Of a stretch of DNA of 64,000 bases, positions 21,982 through 32,895 are shown one piece after another. Source of the stretch: Takakia lepidozioides. Lineage: Eukaryota > Streptophyta > Takakiopsida > Takakiales > Takakiaceae. The DNA is taken from positions 6,572,001 to 6,636,000 of the forward strand of contig CM060731.1 in NCBI GenBank assembly GCA_030704615.1, given 5' to 3'. Under the pieces are notes generated by a model that worked only from the letters and a program-made list of their open reading frames with translations, did no database searches and was not told the origin of the DNA. Both the position numbers and the translations under genes were made by a program. Position 1 is the stretch's first letter, and each line of letters starts with the position of its first letter.

Positions 21982-22700
21982 TGTCGCACACCTCAGTTCG
22001 GTAAACTCCCCTTCAAGTCATAGTTACTCGCTTTGATGCGCGCGCCTGACTCCCAACCTGGCCGCCGGGCCAACTTGGAGTTTCGGCTGCTCACCGGGAC
22101 ATAACGGTCCCCTTCCGCTTCCCTCTAAACCCTCCCCCTATTTGGGACTAGGAGAATTCCCTTTGGTAGATGGCAGTCCGGAACAGCTCCCCACTCTTTG
22201 GTCGCTTTCCGGCTCGCTCGCTTACTCACTAGTTTTTGGTCACCAACGGGCTTGCACCGTTCTCGGGTTACTACTCCCTATATATACTTCTGTAGCTGTC
22301 CGCGGGGGTTTCATAACCAGCCATGCCATTTTATGGCGAACCACCACGAAAACCCTCGACTCCCGGTGGTGAGTCGCGGTGAGTCTTGGCCCACTCACCG
22401 CGGCCCCAATGGACCGTGATGAGTCCCAAGACTCCCCACGACTCCCACCTCGAGGTCTCCACCCCATGGTGAGTCCTATGCCACCCCCACTAAGTCCCAC
22501 TAAGCTACCACCACCCTTGTGGAGCCACCTCCACCGCAACCCGGTGTGCGGGGCTCCACCTAGTGAGCGCCTCCGCCTCCTTGAGTGCCTTGGGCACTCA
22601 AGGGTGCTTCAGCCCCCCATACCTATCGCTGCCGCTGCCCCCACCACAGGGGCAGCCCCTCATGTGTCCCGACCCCCCCTCAAGGCAAAGGGCCGCGACA
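21982..22700 (-). repeat. 3' LTR of element B
   Basis: It runs from TGTCGCACACC to GGGCCGCGACA. It contains TATATATA at about 22277, a possible core promoter when read in an appropriate direction. The adjoining internal sequence (minus strand GTAGGGGTG) is a weak polypurine tract. Confidence 0.92.
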
Positions 22701-23605
22701 CACACCCCTACCAACAGGGAGTCGATGTCCTCATCGACTTGTCCATTTTGTAGAAACGAACATCCAAGTTGTGGCGTCCCACATCAAGGAGTTTGTTTCC
22801 GTACCATGGCGTCCCATGGCAAAGAACCAAACCCCACACTTGACTCCACTCTCCACTAGCTAGTTCGGCGGCCGACTTCCTCCAAGTCCCGGCCAAGGGT
22901 GGAGCCTCTCCAGCTCCTCCCAGTGCACTCTTCTTGGCCTACTTCAAGGCCAAGGAACGATCCTCCCCGAGGATCGAATCGCCTTACTGCAACAACATTG
23001 CTTGCGATCGCTCATGATGCCGCTTTTGGCATCACCTTGAGCAAGGGTTCACCTGGAACCCTCTTTGACTAGGAAGATAACCTTGAACCAACCGTGCGCC
23101 CCAATCACTACAATTGGGTCCGCCTTGGAATGCTGGCCTGAGGTACGGGAACACGCCGAAGCCGCACTACGACTTCGTCCCGAGGCTACACGATTATAGT
23201 ACGTGAACGGAAGCACGTAGCTTCCGCGTTAGCCCGCACTACAAGGCAACCCCCTCGGTAGCGCAGTTATAGTACGCGCACGCGCCAGGTGCGCACTAGC
23301 ACTTGAACTCCCAAATAAGGCGCAAGTTTCCTTGCCCCTTGGATGGGAGTCACCCGATTTCGGCACTGCGCAAACACACGATTAACCCAATTTACCTCTC
23401 CCACTTTTGTAAGCTAGCATGCATTCTACACCAGCCAACCACACCATGCATCACCATTCCAAACACAATAGGACGCACAATATTTGGAACCCATTTCCTT
23501 TATCAAATTTTTGTACAATACAAGTTTTTGCAATCGGATTCCTGAGCTAGCTAAACCGGGCTAAGCATGCATTTCCTCCCCCACGCTCCAAGGTTGATGT
23601 CCCCA
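22701..23605 (-). other. 3' untranslated region of element B
   Basis: Non-coding, collinear with 18568-19472 of element A. Confidence 0.75.
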
Positions 23606-24004
23606 TCAACGCTTCTTCCGCTTTTGAGGTCGCCCTTCGAACGCTGCAACTGCCTCGGATGCGTTTCCCATTTCTGAGGCACGCACCCAAGATGCCTCCA
23701 CAAGATGATAGCCCTTCCATTTGACGAGATACTCCGTTTCTCGGTTCTTGAACCTCCTCGACTTAAGTATTGCCTCCACCTCGTACTCGGGTTCATTTTC
23801 ATGATCCAACAGCATAGGTGGCGGACGCAACACTTGCTGCCGATTCGGACGTGCTTCATCTTTGAAGTAAGGCTTCAAAAGGGAGACATGGAATACTGGG
23901 TGCACCTTGCTGTTTGCTGGCAGCTCCAATTCATACACATCCTCATTCATAACCCTCCGAATGCGAAAGGGACCCGCATACGGAGGTACGAACTTCGGAC
24001 TCAT
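23606..24004 (-). CDS. Element B pol, chromodomain part (out of frame)
   Basis: The frame codes the integrase C-terminus ([27 protein letters not shown]) and the chromodomain ([28 protein letters not shown]), ending with a basic RKKR tail. It is the direct continuation of the frame at 24001-26346. One C is missing near 24004 compared with element A at about 19870, so the two parts are out of phase here. Confidence 0.92.
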   Translation of the reverse strand: MSPKFVPPYAGPFRIRRVMNEDVYELELPANSKVHPVFHVSLLKPYFKDEARPNRQQVLRPPPMLLDHENEPEYEVEAILKSRRFKNRETEYLVKWKGYHLVEASWVRASEMGNASEAVAAFEGRPQKRKKR

Positions 24005-26346
24005 TCCGGAGGTAGTCGAAAATTCTTGATGTTCAACCAGACCTCTGTGCCTGCCTCAAACTTCACTTCCCTCCGCTTCCGATTCGCCTGCCTTTCATAC
24101 CGTTTCCTAGCTTTGGCAATGTTGTACTTTGCGAGCTTCAACAAACGCTCGCGTTCTTCCAGTACCGCCGCTACTGCCGGTTCCTCAACGTCCTGGGCGG
24201 CCCAACTTGTCGGCACCAGAGGTGCTTTTCCATAGACCAACACAAAAGGGGAAACTCCCGTCGCGGAGTGTTCTGTGTTATTATAACAGAACTCTGCCGC
24301 GTCTAAGTGTTCCATCCAGTCTGATTGGTCTGCCGACACGTAATTCCGCAAGAATTGCTTCACTACGGAATTCACTCTTTCCGTTTGGCCGTCCGTCGTA
24401 GGTCGGAAGGCGGTGCTCATCTTCAGCCTCGTCCCCATCTTCTTCCAAAGTGCTCTCCAGAATTTACTCGTAAACTTTGGATCGCGGTCCGAGACAATAT
24501 CCTTCGGGACTCCATGATGCTTTAAGACGTGGGCGAAGTAAAGTCGCCCTGTCTCCTGCGCAGTTGCCGTCTCCTTGGTGGCGATGAAATGGGCCATTTT
24601 ACTGAACCTATCTACCACCACCATGATTGCATCGAATCCTTTTGACAGCGGCATAGCAGTCATGAAATCCATCGAGACGCTTTCCCAAGTCCCCTCTGGA
24701 ATCGGCAAGGGTTGTAACAGCCCCGCTTGCTTTTTATACTCGCTCCGGTTTTGTTGGCATGTGGTGCATGTCTTTACATACTCCTCTGCCTCCTCCCTCA
24801 GTTTGGGCCAGAAATACTCTTTCTTCAAGAGTGCCGCAGTGCGCTTGGCTCCACCGTGGCCCGCAAGCGGGCTATCATGGCATTCTCTCAAGAGACTATC
24901 CCTGATCCCTCCCTTTGGCACATAGAGACGTTTTTGCTTATACCGGAGCAGTCCGTTTTGCAAGTGGAACTGCGATTTAACCCCCATTCTCAAGTTCTGC
25001 ATCACGCACTTTGCCAGCTCATCCTTCCGGCAAGCCTTCCGGATCTTCCTTTGGAGCGCCGTCTCGCCCTTGTACACCAACAAGAGCTGCTGCTTTCTAC
25101 TTAAAGCATCGGCCACCACATTGTCCCGTCCCGGTTTGTACTGGATATCCACGTCGAACACTGCCAAAGTATCTTGCCACCTAAGTTGTTTTGGGGACAA
25201 CTTGGGCTGCGTGGCAAAATACTTCACCGTGACATTGTCCGTGAACACCTTCACTGGGTTGGAACCAACATAGTGGCGCCAGAGTTCAAGGCAATGTACC
25301 ACCGCCTTCATCTCTTTTTCGTGCGTCGGCCACCGTCGCTCCACTTCATTCAGTTTCTTACTTTCGTAAGCCACTGGACGTCCATCTTGCATAAGTACAC
25401 CCCCAATTGCGAAGTCCGATGCATCTGTATGAATCTCAAACGGACGATCGAACTCCGGGATTTTTAAGACTGGAGCTTCCGTCATCCGCTGCTTCAATTC
25501 AGCAAAAGCTTGGCCACAAAATGTGTTCCATACCCAGACTTTGGATTTACACAGAAGGTCCGACAGCGGCCCCGCGATCTTGGCGAAATTTCTCACATAC
25601 TTCCGGTAATAGGAGGCGAGTCCTAGGAAGGATCGCACTCCCGGGACCGAAGTCGGAGGCTCCCAGTCCAAGATCGCCCTCACCTTTCTGTCATCCATTT
25701 TGATCCCATCCTGTGTAATCACATGCCCCAAGAACTCCACTTTCGTGACCCCGAATTCGCACTTTGAAGCTTTGGCATACAGCTTCCCTTCCCGCAATTT
25801 TTGGAACACCCTTTTGAGGTGCTCCAGGTGCTCCTCCTTTGTTTTCGAGTACACCAAGATGTCGTCGATGTACACGATCACAAAGTCATCCAACCACTCC
25901 TGGAAAAGGCTGTTCATCAGCGTGCTAAATGTCGCTGGTGCATTGGTGAGCCCAAAAGGCATCACCAAGAACTCATATGAACCATACCTTGTCCTGCACG
26001 CGGTCTTCTCCTCATCTCCTTCCGCCACCCGAATTTGGTGATAGCCGGAGCGCAAGTCGATCCGGCTGAAATACTTCGCTCCTGCCAACCGATCGAAGAG
26101 GTCGTCGATCCTTGGCAAAGGGTACCGGTTTTTGATAGTCACCTTATTCAGAGCCCTGTAATCGACACACATCCGCAGCGTCCCATCCTTCTTGTCTGCA
26201 AATAGCACCGGGGCTCCGTAAGGTGACTTACTCGGCCGGATGTACCCCTTTGACATTAGATCTTTGAGCTGAGTCTTCAGCTCGACCAACTCTTTGTGGC
26301 TCAACCGGTAGGGCGCCTTGGCAGGCGGTTCCGATCCCGGTATCAC
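24001..26346 (-). CDS. Element B pol: RT, RNase H and integrase
   Basis: The 781-codon frame starts just after the protease linker ([16 protein letters not shown]). Reverse transcriptase comes first ([32 protein letters not shown], catalytic YIDDILVYS), then RNase H ([18 protein letters not shown], with NVVADALSR at its end), then integrase with an H-H-C-C zinc site ([17 protein letters not shown]) and DDE residues ([25 protein letters not shown]). It makes DNA from the element RNA and inserts it in the genome. All catalytic residues that I can check are present. The start at 26346 is not biological, because the frame belongs with the protease frame upstream and is cut off by a one-base deletion near 26355. 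Confidence 0.95.
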   Translation of the reverse strand: MIPGSEPPAKAPYRLSHKELVELKTQLKDLMSKGYIRPSKSPYGAPVLFADKKDGTLRMCVDYRALNKVTIKNRYPLPRIDDLFDRLAGAKYFSRIDLRSGYHQIRVAEGDEEKTACRTRYGSYEFLVMPFGLTNAPATFSTLMNSLFQEWLDDFVIVYIDDILVYSKTKEEHLEHLKRVFQKLREGKLYAKASKCEFGVTKVEFLGHVITQDGIKMDDRKVRAILDWEPPTSVPGVRSFLGLASYYRKYVRNFAKIAGPLSDLLCKSKVWVWNTFCGQAFAELKQRMTEAPVLKIPEFDRPFEIHTDASDFAIGGVLMQDGRPVAYESKKLNEVERRWPTHEKEMKAVVHCLELWRHYVGSNPVKVFTDNVTVKYFATQPKLSPKQLRWQDTLAVFDVDIQYKPGRDNVVADALSRKQQLLLVYKGETALQRKIRKACRKDELAKCVMQNLRMGVKSQFHLQNGLLRYKQKRLYVPKGGIRDSLLRECHDSPLAGHGGAKRTAALLKKEYFWPKLREEAEEYVKTCTTCQQNRSEYKKQAGLLQPLPIPEGTWESVSMDFMTAMPLSKGFDAIMVVVDRFSKMAHFIATKETATAQETGRLYFAHVLKHHGVPKDIVSDRDPKFTSKFWRALWKKMGTRLKMSTAFRPTTDGQTERVNSVVKQFLRNYVSADQSDWMEHLDAAEFCYNNTEHSATGVSPFVLVYGKAPLVPTSWAAQDVEEPAVAAVLEERERLLKLAKYNIAKARKRYERQANRKRREVKFEAGTEVWLNIKNFRLPPE

Positions 26347-27251
26347 CTCAATTTGTGGTCAACTCCTCTTCGCGGTGGCAAGCCGCTTGGTAAATCCTCC
26401 GGCATCACATCCTGGTATTTCTCCAAAATCCCCTTGATCCAATCTGGGCTCGGCTCCCCATCGCCTTCTCCTTTCACTTCTCTAATGTAAAGCAAAAACT
26501 GGGACTCGTGTGTCTCCTCCACGGCCCACTCCTTTGCTGATAGAAGGTTTATTCGCCCTCCCACGGATTTGGGCGTTTCCGACACTCGTAAAACCTCGCC
26601 ACCATTCCCACATGGCAGCGTGACTACTCTCTTGCGGCCATCTATGACCGCTCCGGATTTGCTCAAAAAGGTCATTCCCAAAATGAGATCCACTCCATCG
26701 ATCTCGCAGATAGTGAAGTTCTCACGTCCCTCCCAACTCCCCAGTTGAAGAGGAACATCAAACGCCAACCTTGTCGCCAACTGAGGTTCTCCTTTGGCAG
26801 AGCGCACCTCAATAGAGGCCCCCACGTCACTTGTCGGGAGTCCCAACTTTCGCGCCGTCGCCGGCGTCATGAAGGAGTGCGACGCTCCTGTGTCCACCAA
26901 CAACGACACATTAGTTCCGGATATTATCCCATCCACGAACAATAACTGACTCCCTTTTCGTAAGGCGCCAGTTTCCTGATACAACTCACAAGAAAATTTG
27001 CCTACCTTGCAAGTCCTGGCGACCACCGCTTCCACCAAGCGACTGATGGTATCTTCCGACAGCTCCGTGGTCGCCCGAGTCATGTTCAATTGCCGGGGCT
27101 TCGTGCACTTCTTGGCCATGTGCCCGGGCTCCCCGCAATTGAAACACACTCCAAAAGGTCGCCTTCTGTCCGCCATAAGCGCTCCACCCGCTTTTCCTTT
27201 CGAAGCACCGGTGCCGCCTTGACGTGTTGAGGACCTCCCTTCGATTTCCAC
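26343..27251 (-). CDS. Element B gag zinc knuckle and protease
   Basis: The frame has one zinc knuckle ([14 protein letters not shown]) near residue 35, and then a retropepsin-like protease with the active site [12 protein letters not shown] and the downstream motif [17 protein letters not shown]. It ends in the conserved linker VDHK, where one missing A shifts the phase so that the frame closes at LR instead of running on into reverse transcriptase. In gypsy elements the knuckle binds the RNA genome, and the protease cuts the polyprotein. Confidence 0.92.
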   Translation of the reverse strand: MEIEGRSSTRQGGTGASKGKAGGALMADRRRPFGVCFNCGEPGHMAKKCTKPRQLNMTRATTELSEDTISRLVEAVVARTCKVGKFSCELYQETGALRKGSQLLFVDGIISGTNVSLLVDTGASHSFMTPATARKLGLPTSDVGASIEVRSAKGEPQLATRLAFDVPLQLGSWEGRENFTICEIDGVDLILGMTFLSKSGAVIDGRKRVVTLPCGNGGEVLRVSETPKSVGGRINLLSAKEWAVEETHESQFLLYIREVKGEGDGEPSPDWIKGILEKYQDVMPEDLPSGLPPRRGVDHKLR

Positions 27252-27403
27252 GTGCCATTTTCGCCGCGTGGCCTATCCCACTTCTTTTCCGGTCGGGAGG
27301 AGTCACCTTCCCGCCGGGTCTTCTTGTGGTTCAGCTCCGTACGGCCTTGTCTCTCACCCCTAGGGACATCCGAGAAACATTCAGCTCTCTCAATTGCCTC
27401 GTT

Positions 27404-28163
27404 TCAAAGTCTTGGGTGGCTTCTCCTCCAACTTCCGCCTAGCCCATGGGGCCAGTCCCGCCACAAAGTTGAAGACCATTTCTGGTTCTGCCATGTCCGC
27501 GACTTCGAGCAACAGCACATTGAAAGCCTGGACATACCCCCGAATGTCATCTGTTTGCTTTCAAATTCCTCATCTTGTCCCGGGCAAGCCAGGACGCGTT
27601 GAGGGCACACAAACTGTCTCTTCATCAATTCCTTGAACTCACTCCAGTTCAAGGTTTCCGGGCTTGGGCCTCGGTCGTGAAGGCGTTTCTGCCACCATTG
27701 TTGAGCATAGCCCCTCAAATAGGTGGGAGCCACTTCCACCCGATCCTCGTCACTCAACTTGGCCGCCCGGAAGTACTGCTCTTAGCTCCAGGAGCCAGGT
27801 GTTGAGTGCCTTCCGGTTTCGAACGCCCTCGAAGGTGCCGGGTTCCTTAGGCTTCACCTTAAACTTTGCCTTGGTGGAAGTGGCATTAGCCGCCTTCAAC
27901 ACGTCTTTCAACGTCCCGCCAAACTGCGCCAACAACCCTTCCCAAAAGGCTGCCGGCATGGGAGGCATCTCTTGGTTTGTCGGAGCTCTCAAAGATTCCT
28001 CGGGCTCCGACTCCTCGGATTCCTCCCGCTCCTGAGCGGCCTCGTTTTCGGAAACATTAATCGCTTCCCAAACGGCCGCCTCGGTGACACGTCGCCCCCA
28101 TCGGCTCACCGGGATCATCATCTTTTGGGCCGTTCCGCTTTCGCTCGGCTTGCCCGACCCCAT
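27404..28163 (-). pseudogene. Element B gag capsid region, frameshifted
   Basis: Gag probably starts at the ATG at 28163 (MGSGKPSESGTAQK), 43 bp inside the primer binding site. It runs through an acidic region and KVKPKEPGTFEGVRNRKALN to a shift near 27757. The next frame (27757-27404) continues with VAPTYLRGYAQQWWQKR and TLNWSEFKELMKRQF, which are typical of the retrotransposon gag fold. A further shift near 27440 separates it from the knuckle frame. Capsid assembly is the known role. Confidence 0.8.
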
Positions 28164-28205
28164 GATGAGGCCAATCCCCAAGGACGATCGCGTACTGAAC
28201 TCTAA

Positions 28206-28217
28206 GCTCTGATACCA
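28206..28217 (-). other. Primer binding site of element B (tRNA-iMet type)
   Basis: The minus strand reads TGGTATCAGAGC, two bases inside the 5' LTR end. Confidence 0.92.
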
Positions 28218-28219
28218 AG

Positions 28220-28947
28220 TGTCGCACACCTCAGTTCGGTAAAATCCCCTTCAAGTCATAGTTACTCGCTTTGATGCGCTCCCGCGACTGACTCCCAACC
28301 TGGCTGCGCCGGGCCAACTTTGGAGTTTCGGCTGCTCACCGGGACATAACGGTCCCCTTCCGCTTTCCCTCTAAACCCTCCCCTATTTGGGACTAGGAGA
28401 ATTCCCTTTGGTAGATGGCAGTCCGGAACAGCTCCCCACTCTTTGGTCGCTTTCCGGCTCGCTCGCTTACTCACTAGTTTTTGGTCACCAACGGGCTTGC
28501 ACCGTTCTCGGGGTTACTACTCCTATATATACTTCTGTAGCTGTCCGCGGGGGTTTCATAACCAGCCATGCCATTTTATGGCGAACCACCACGAAAACCC
28601 TCGACTCCCGGTGGTGAGTCGCGGTGAGTCTTGGCCCACTCACGCGGCCCCAATGGACCGTGATGAGTCCCAAGACTCCCCACGACTCCCACCTCGAGGT
28701 CTCCCCCCATGGTGAGTCCTATGCCACCCCCACTAAGTCCCACTAAGCTACCACCACCCCTTGTGGAGCCACCTCCACCGCAACCCGGTGTGCGGGGCTC
28801 CACCTAGTGAGCGCCTCCGCCTCCTTGAGTGCCTTGGGCACTCAAGGGTGCTTCAGCCCCCCATACCATCGCTGCCGCTGCCCCCACCACAGGGGCAGCC
28901 CCTCATGTGTCCCGACCCCCTGCCCTCAAGGCAAAGGGCCGCCGACA
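28220..28947 (-). repeat. 5' LTR of element B
   Basis: It runs from TGTCGCACACC to CCGCCGACA and is matched by 21982-22700. It is followed directly by the ACAAA duplication (28948-28952). Confidence 0.95.
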
Positions 28948-31900
28948 ACAAATGCTTGCAAGGGCAGTTGATGACCCCCCTTGTGCGCATGAGTCGGAAG
29001 TCGGTGCAATTGCAGGTGGGTAATTCTGAAATGGTGATGGTGTACACCTCATTCAGAACAGCTGACCCGCCGTGGCCCATTTGATACACACGCCCGAATC
29101 CTGGTGGGGGCACTTCTTTCGAGCTTGGATTGTACACAGTTCATCGAAGTGCATTCCCCATCCTTGTCTCGTTCACTTTTGAGGGAGGTCGCCGCCTCTT
29201 CGGTTTCCCCAACGGTGTGTAGGATGCTTAGAGCTGTCGTGTCCCATTGTTCTTGCTCTCACAGGTGTCGGTGGTGGAGGCTGGGGAAGCGGAAATGGTT
29301 CTATGGGGAGACGTCAGTGCGCTGCCCATCCGAAATCCTGCGGCGGTAAGGGGCGTCGGCCTCAACCTGACTCAGAATCGCAGCCTGTGCACCGGCCCAC
29401 CGGGGGAGCCTCTGGCATTGTTTGTATGCCGTTACTGGGCTTTCCATACAAGTCAAAGTCATAATGTCGTGTGCAGTTGCAGAACAGAACGGGGTGGTTG
29501 TCGCCTCCGCAAACTTTGCATGGACAAATCTTCCTGTAAAAGTAGGAGCAGGGACAGCCCCATCTGGATCCTCCTTATCATCTCTAAACAACGTGCGTGT
29601 ATCCACACGAATTGCGGAACACCTCCTCGAAACGCGGCTTTGTGCGAGCACTTCTCCATGGGAGGCAGACACAGTCGTATCCACAATGGGGGGGTCTCCG
29701 GAATGTGGGGGGCAATGGCTTGGCCATACTGCATAACAGCGGGCGGAATGTGGGGCAAGGGAGCGGTGGGACTTTTTTGCACGAAATCCCCGGTGAGGCG
29801 ACGGCGATCTGGAATTTCTTGGGCTTCCACTGCTGGAAGACACATTGTGCGGCGGGCAACATGACGGGACCTCGAGGTGCTGTCCGAATGTTCCTGTCGG
29901 ATCTCCAGGAATCCTCTTCGCACCTGGGTTCCTCTTCAATCCTCCGCCTGACAGGGCGAGTCCGGACGTCCCCCTCTAGGTGTTCACCTCTGCGGTGCAG
30001 AGGCGTCCCTTTGATCTTCTCTCGCAATGCTGTCGCCCATTTCACTGGAATCTTGGACCTCGAAGCTGTTCGTACCAACAATTCCTCCCTGTCCGGCCCA
30101 AAGCCCCATTGTTTGCCGCTCAGGAACTTGTAGTACGTGGCTTGCTGCATGATTGCTCTGTCGATGTCCTCCGTTGTGGCCGTCACTACGTCCACCAGAT
30201 GTGCGGCAGAAGACGCTCGCCAGGAGGAGTGGACCGATTCTGCCATATTCGTGTTCGGCATGTCCGTGTCGGAATCCAAGCACCGCTCCTAGAAGGACAC
30301 AAACAATGGTGAGGGACCAATCGAAATGTCCGTAACAGAAAGACAAATGAACGAAATTGACAGCAGCCTACCTCCCGCATGTACTGTCCGAACTGTCGAT
30401 ACCGAAAATGCCACCACCCCAACCAGCTGTGCAATGCTCCCAGATTGGTTGTCTCCACTGCACCTGACGTGTTCCACCAAGCCTCGATGATAGCAAACTT
30501 AACCTCCGCGTCATCAAATGTGGGTGCATCCTTCCACGCCGTAAAAAGGACACGGTGTGTTCAGCCTGGAATGAGCTAGCAACAAATTTGGGTGTAGTGG
30601 GATAGACTCTGCATCCAATGGAATCCACAGGATCTCTCTTTCCCCTCCATTGGAACATTGGGGTCCTCACCGTACACACGCCGCACCGCTGCCAGTTGGC
30701 CTGAGCGTTGTCTGCCATGAATCCCCTGAAATTGGGCTCTGGCAATCCCGCCCTTGCCATCTGCTCGTTTATGCCCTCCCACAGATGCATCTCGGACTGT
30801 GTGTCCTCCCCTTTCATCTCGCAGATTGCAATCGTCATGAGCCTCTTGGAGTGATAGTCATAAACATGCGCACCCATAGTCACCCACTGATGGTTTGTAA
30901 TTCGCTTGATGTGATCAAACATCACCCAAGCATTCGACAAGTTTCCAGTTGTCATGCGAGTGACCAAGTCGACTCCACTCCCAGGCCCACACGTCGACAT
31001 TTTGAAAATGTAACAACGATCGGATTCGCTGCCTTGCCCTGGAAACCTGCTACCTTGGATGTAGTCATATCCAGTCATTCGTTTCACCTCCAGGATTGAG
31101 TACATGTCCGACCCCCTGCCGAACTCCTGCTTGCAAGATACGATGTGATTCCGCACATTCGGACTACAAACGTGCGAGACGGACTCCAAGAGGTCACGCA
31201 TCTCGTCTTCGGTCAAGGGCTCTCGGTCGGAACCATCTTCAGACATGATTTTGCCAAGAGCAATCTTGTGGGCTGCCTTCAGCTGAATCTGCTTTGGTCT
31301 GGCTCCGGGGCTCAATTTCACCTCCTCTTTTATGATGTCGTGTGCTTCCTGCACAGCCTCACGCATGTTGCCTCTCGCCAAGGGGTGGCAGTGGACCCCA
31401 ACGTGTATGCAAGCTCTAGTCAAGTCCGGGAGCAAATGGATTACGTAATATTGCTTGGCTCTGCACATGGACATGCACGTCGGTGGTTCTTTGCAATGTG
31501 CACACTTGAAAGAACCCGCAGGAGCTTGGCTGGAGACAATGAATGGATGATGCGTTGTGCCAGTCCAATCCGTCTCGTTTCTCCGCCCTCCTTTGGAGAG
31601 AAAGTGGAAGCAGGTGGGATTGAGGCACCTCAGCTTCCCCGCACAGAGGACATATCGTACACGAACACCATCAGCAATTTTCGTGCTACTGGTCTTCGTC
31701 ACACACCAGGGGTGTCCGTCATGCTTTCGATCCATGTCTGTTAACATCCCGGAGGCTTTCTTTGACGAAGAAACAGGTGGAAACTCGAAGATGACACTTG
31801 CCATCGACTTCGGGAGGCAGAAACGTTACCTTTCTGACTGGGAATTTGGCATAGTCGAGAGCAGCCAGCTCGGAGCGAGAACCATCGAGGTGATGTTGTC

Positions 31901-32204
31901 GTAGGAGCTGCACAATGGACCGGGTTGGAGTTATGCTCGAGGGCACATGCGTAGCACCTACAGAGACGTCCATGCCGGATTTGAACGACCGTGTGGAGGA
32001 CATGGGTACCTCAATGCAATCATCTTCCTCGTCGGAAATGTCGAATACGTCCACACGAGAAGCTATGGAGGGTCTTGACGGTCCAGGTCGGGAATGATTA
32101 TCGTTGCATACCTCTCTGTTGGCAGTGGCCGCCTCTCGGTTTCCGGACTCTTTTGTGGATGGTGTGGGCAGCGACTGATTCGGAAAGGGAATGGGCATTC
32201 CCAC
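28948..32204 (-). pseudogene. MULE-like transposase with SWIM finger (main part)
   Basis: Minus-strand exons read, in order: an N-terminal segment from about 32204; a zinc-binding region (HPWCVTKTSS, CLNPTCFHF, KCAHCKEPPTCMSMC); and a DDE-like core (MGAHVYDYHSKRLMTIAI, then GFMADNAQANW). After a one-base shift near 30690 come VRRVYGEDPNVPMEGKE and the CxxH motif SCGFHWMQSL. An 83-bp intron (30289-30371) has matching GT and AG signals. The next exon begins CLDSDTDMPNTNMAESVHSS. The last exon here has the SWIM finger (PTCNCTDFRLMRTR, then NCPCKHL) and is cut at 28948 by element B; it resumes at 21981. A TAG near 30585 follows the CxxH exon. The family cuts and reinserts its own DNA. The shift and the insertion argue that it is dead. 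Confidence 0.75.
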
Positions 32205-32895
32205 AGCTCGGTACAGGATGGTGTCTGACGGGGGGAACGTGCCATTCGATTCCGCAACCTCCGTCGTTACCTAGCACGACAATGGTCTCGTCAACCTGTC
32301 CAGGAACATCCTTCTTTCTTCTTCCAAATAAACTGTGCCCGGTTTGAGCTTGAATTTGGAACAAAGGTAAGTTTCAGTCACTCTGCAAAGTCCTCCCTCG
32401 TTTGGGATCCAGGCTCTCCCAAGTTGCGGGAGGACAGCAAACTATAGCGTAGGAATTCGGAGCCATCGAACACCGCACGGAGTTGGCAAGTGCGAGGTTC
32501 AGTATAGCGACAGACCAAGGCTCACAGGCACCATCTAAGTGGATCTGCGGAGTCCATCGACGATTGGAAGTCGCACATTGAAGTGGAAAGTATTGTTTCA
32601 AGCTACATGCATGAAGGTGGGAGGTTTGATTCCATAGCCAGTGAGTATGACAATGATGGCCGATTCGGCGACGAAATAACATCTCCTGACAGTTTCTCCT
32701 GAGGGTGGATCCAGCAGTATTCTCGGTGCAGACAGGAACGTTCGCACTGACAAGTGCCAGGACTGCTGGTTAAAACGGTCAGACAACCAAGTTGTGCTCA
32801 TCAAGACTGGCCGCAATTGTGTTGTTTCGGAACAATGCAACCCATTGAGGTTCCAGATTTCCCGTCCCGAGTGATTCTTTCGATTGCTGGTGGAC
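32205..32895. promoter_or_regulatory. Presumed upstream region of the transposase
   Basis: No coding frame is credible here. It lies between the likely transposase start and the palindrome array. No TATA box stands out. Confidence 0.3.

Larger units (their letters stand above)
21982..28947 (-). mobile_element. Gypsy element B, complete chromovirus (6,966 bp)
   Basis: Two matching LTRs (719 and 728 bp), an ACAAA duplication, a tRNA-iMet-type primer binding site and gag-protease-RT-RNase H-integrase-chromodomain order in the minus direction define a complete element. The LTRs differ by scattered substitutions and small indels, so the insertion is fairly young. Single-base shifts break the polyprotein near 24004 and 26355 and in gag. 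Element A belongs to the same family. Confidence 0.95.

Noticed and set aside
29247-30312. Plus-strand ORFs at 29.2-30.3 kb
   Set aside because: The minus-strand transposase exons explain this interval better (conserved SWIM finger, intron signals); the plus-strand frames have no recognisable motif.
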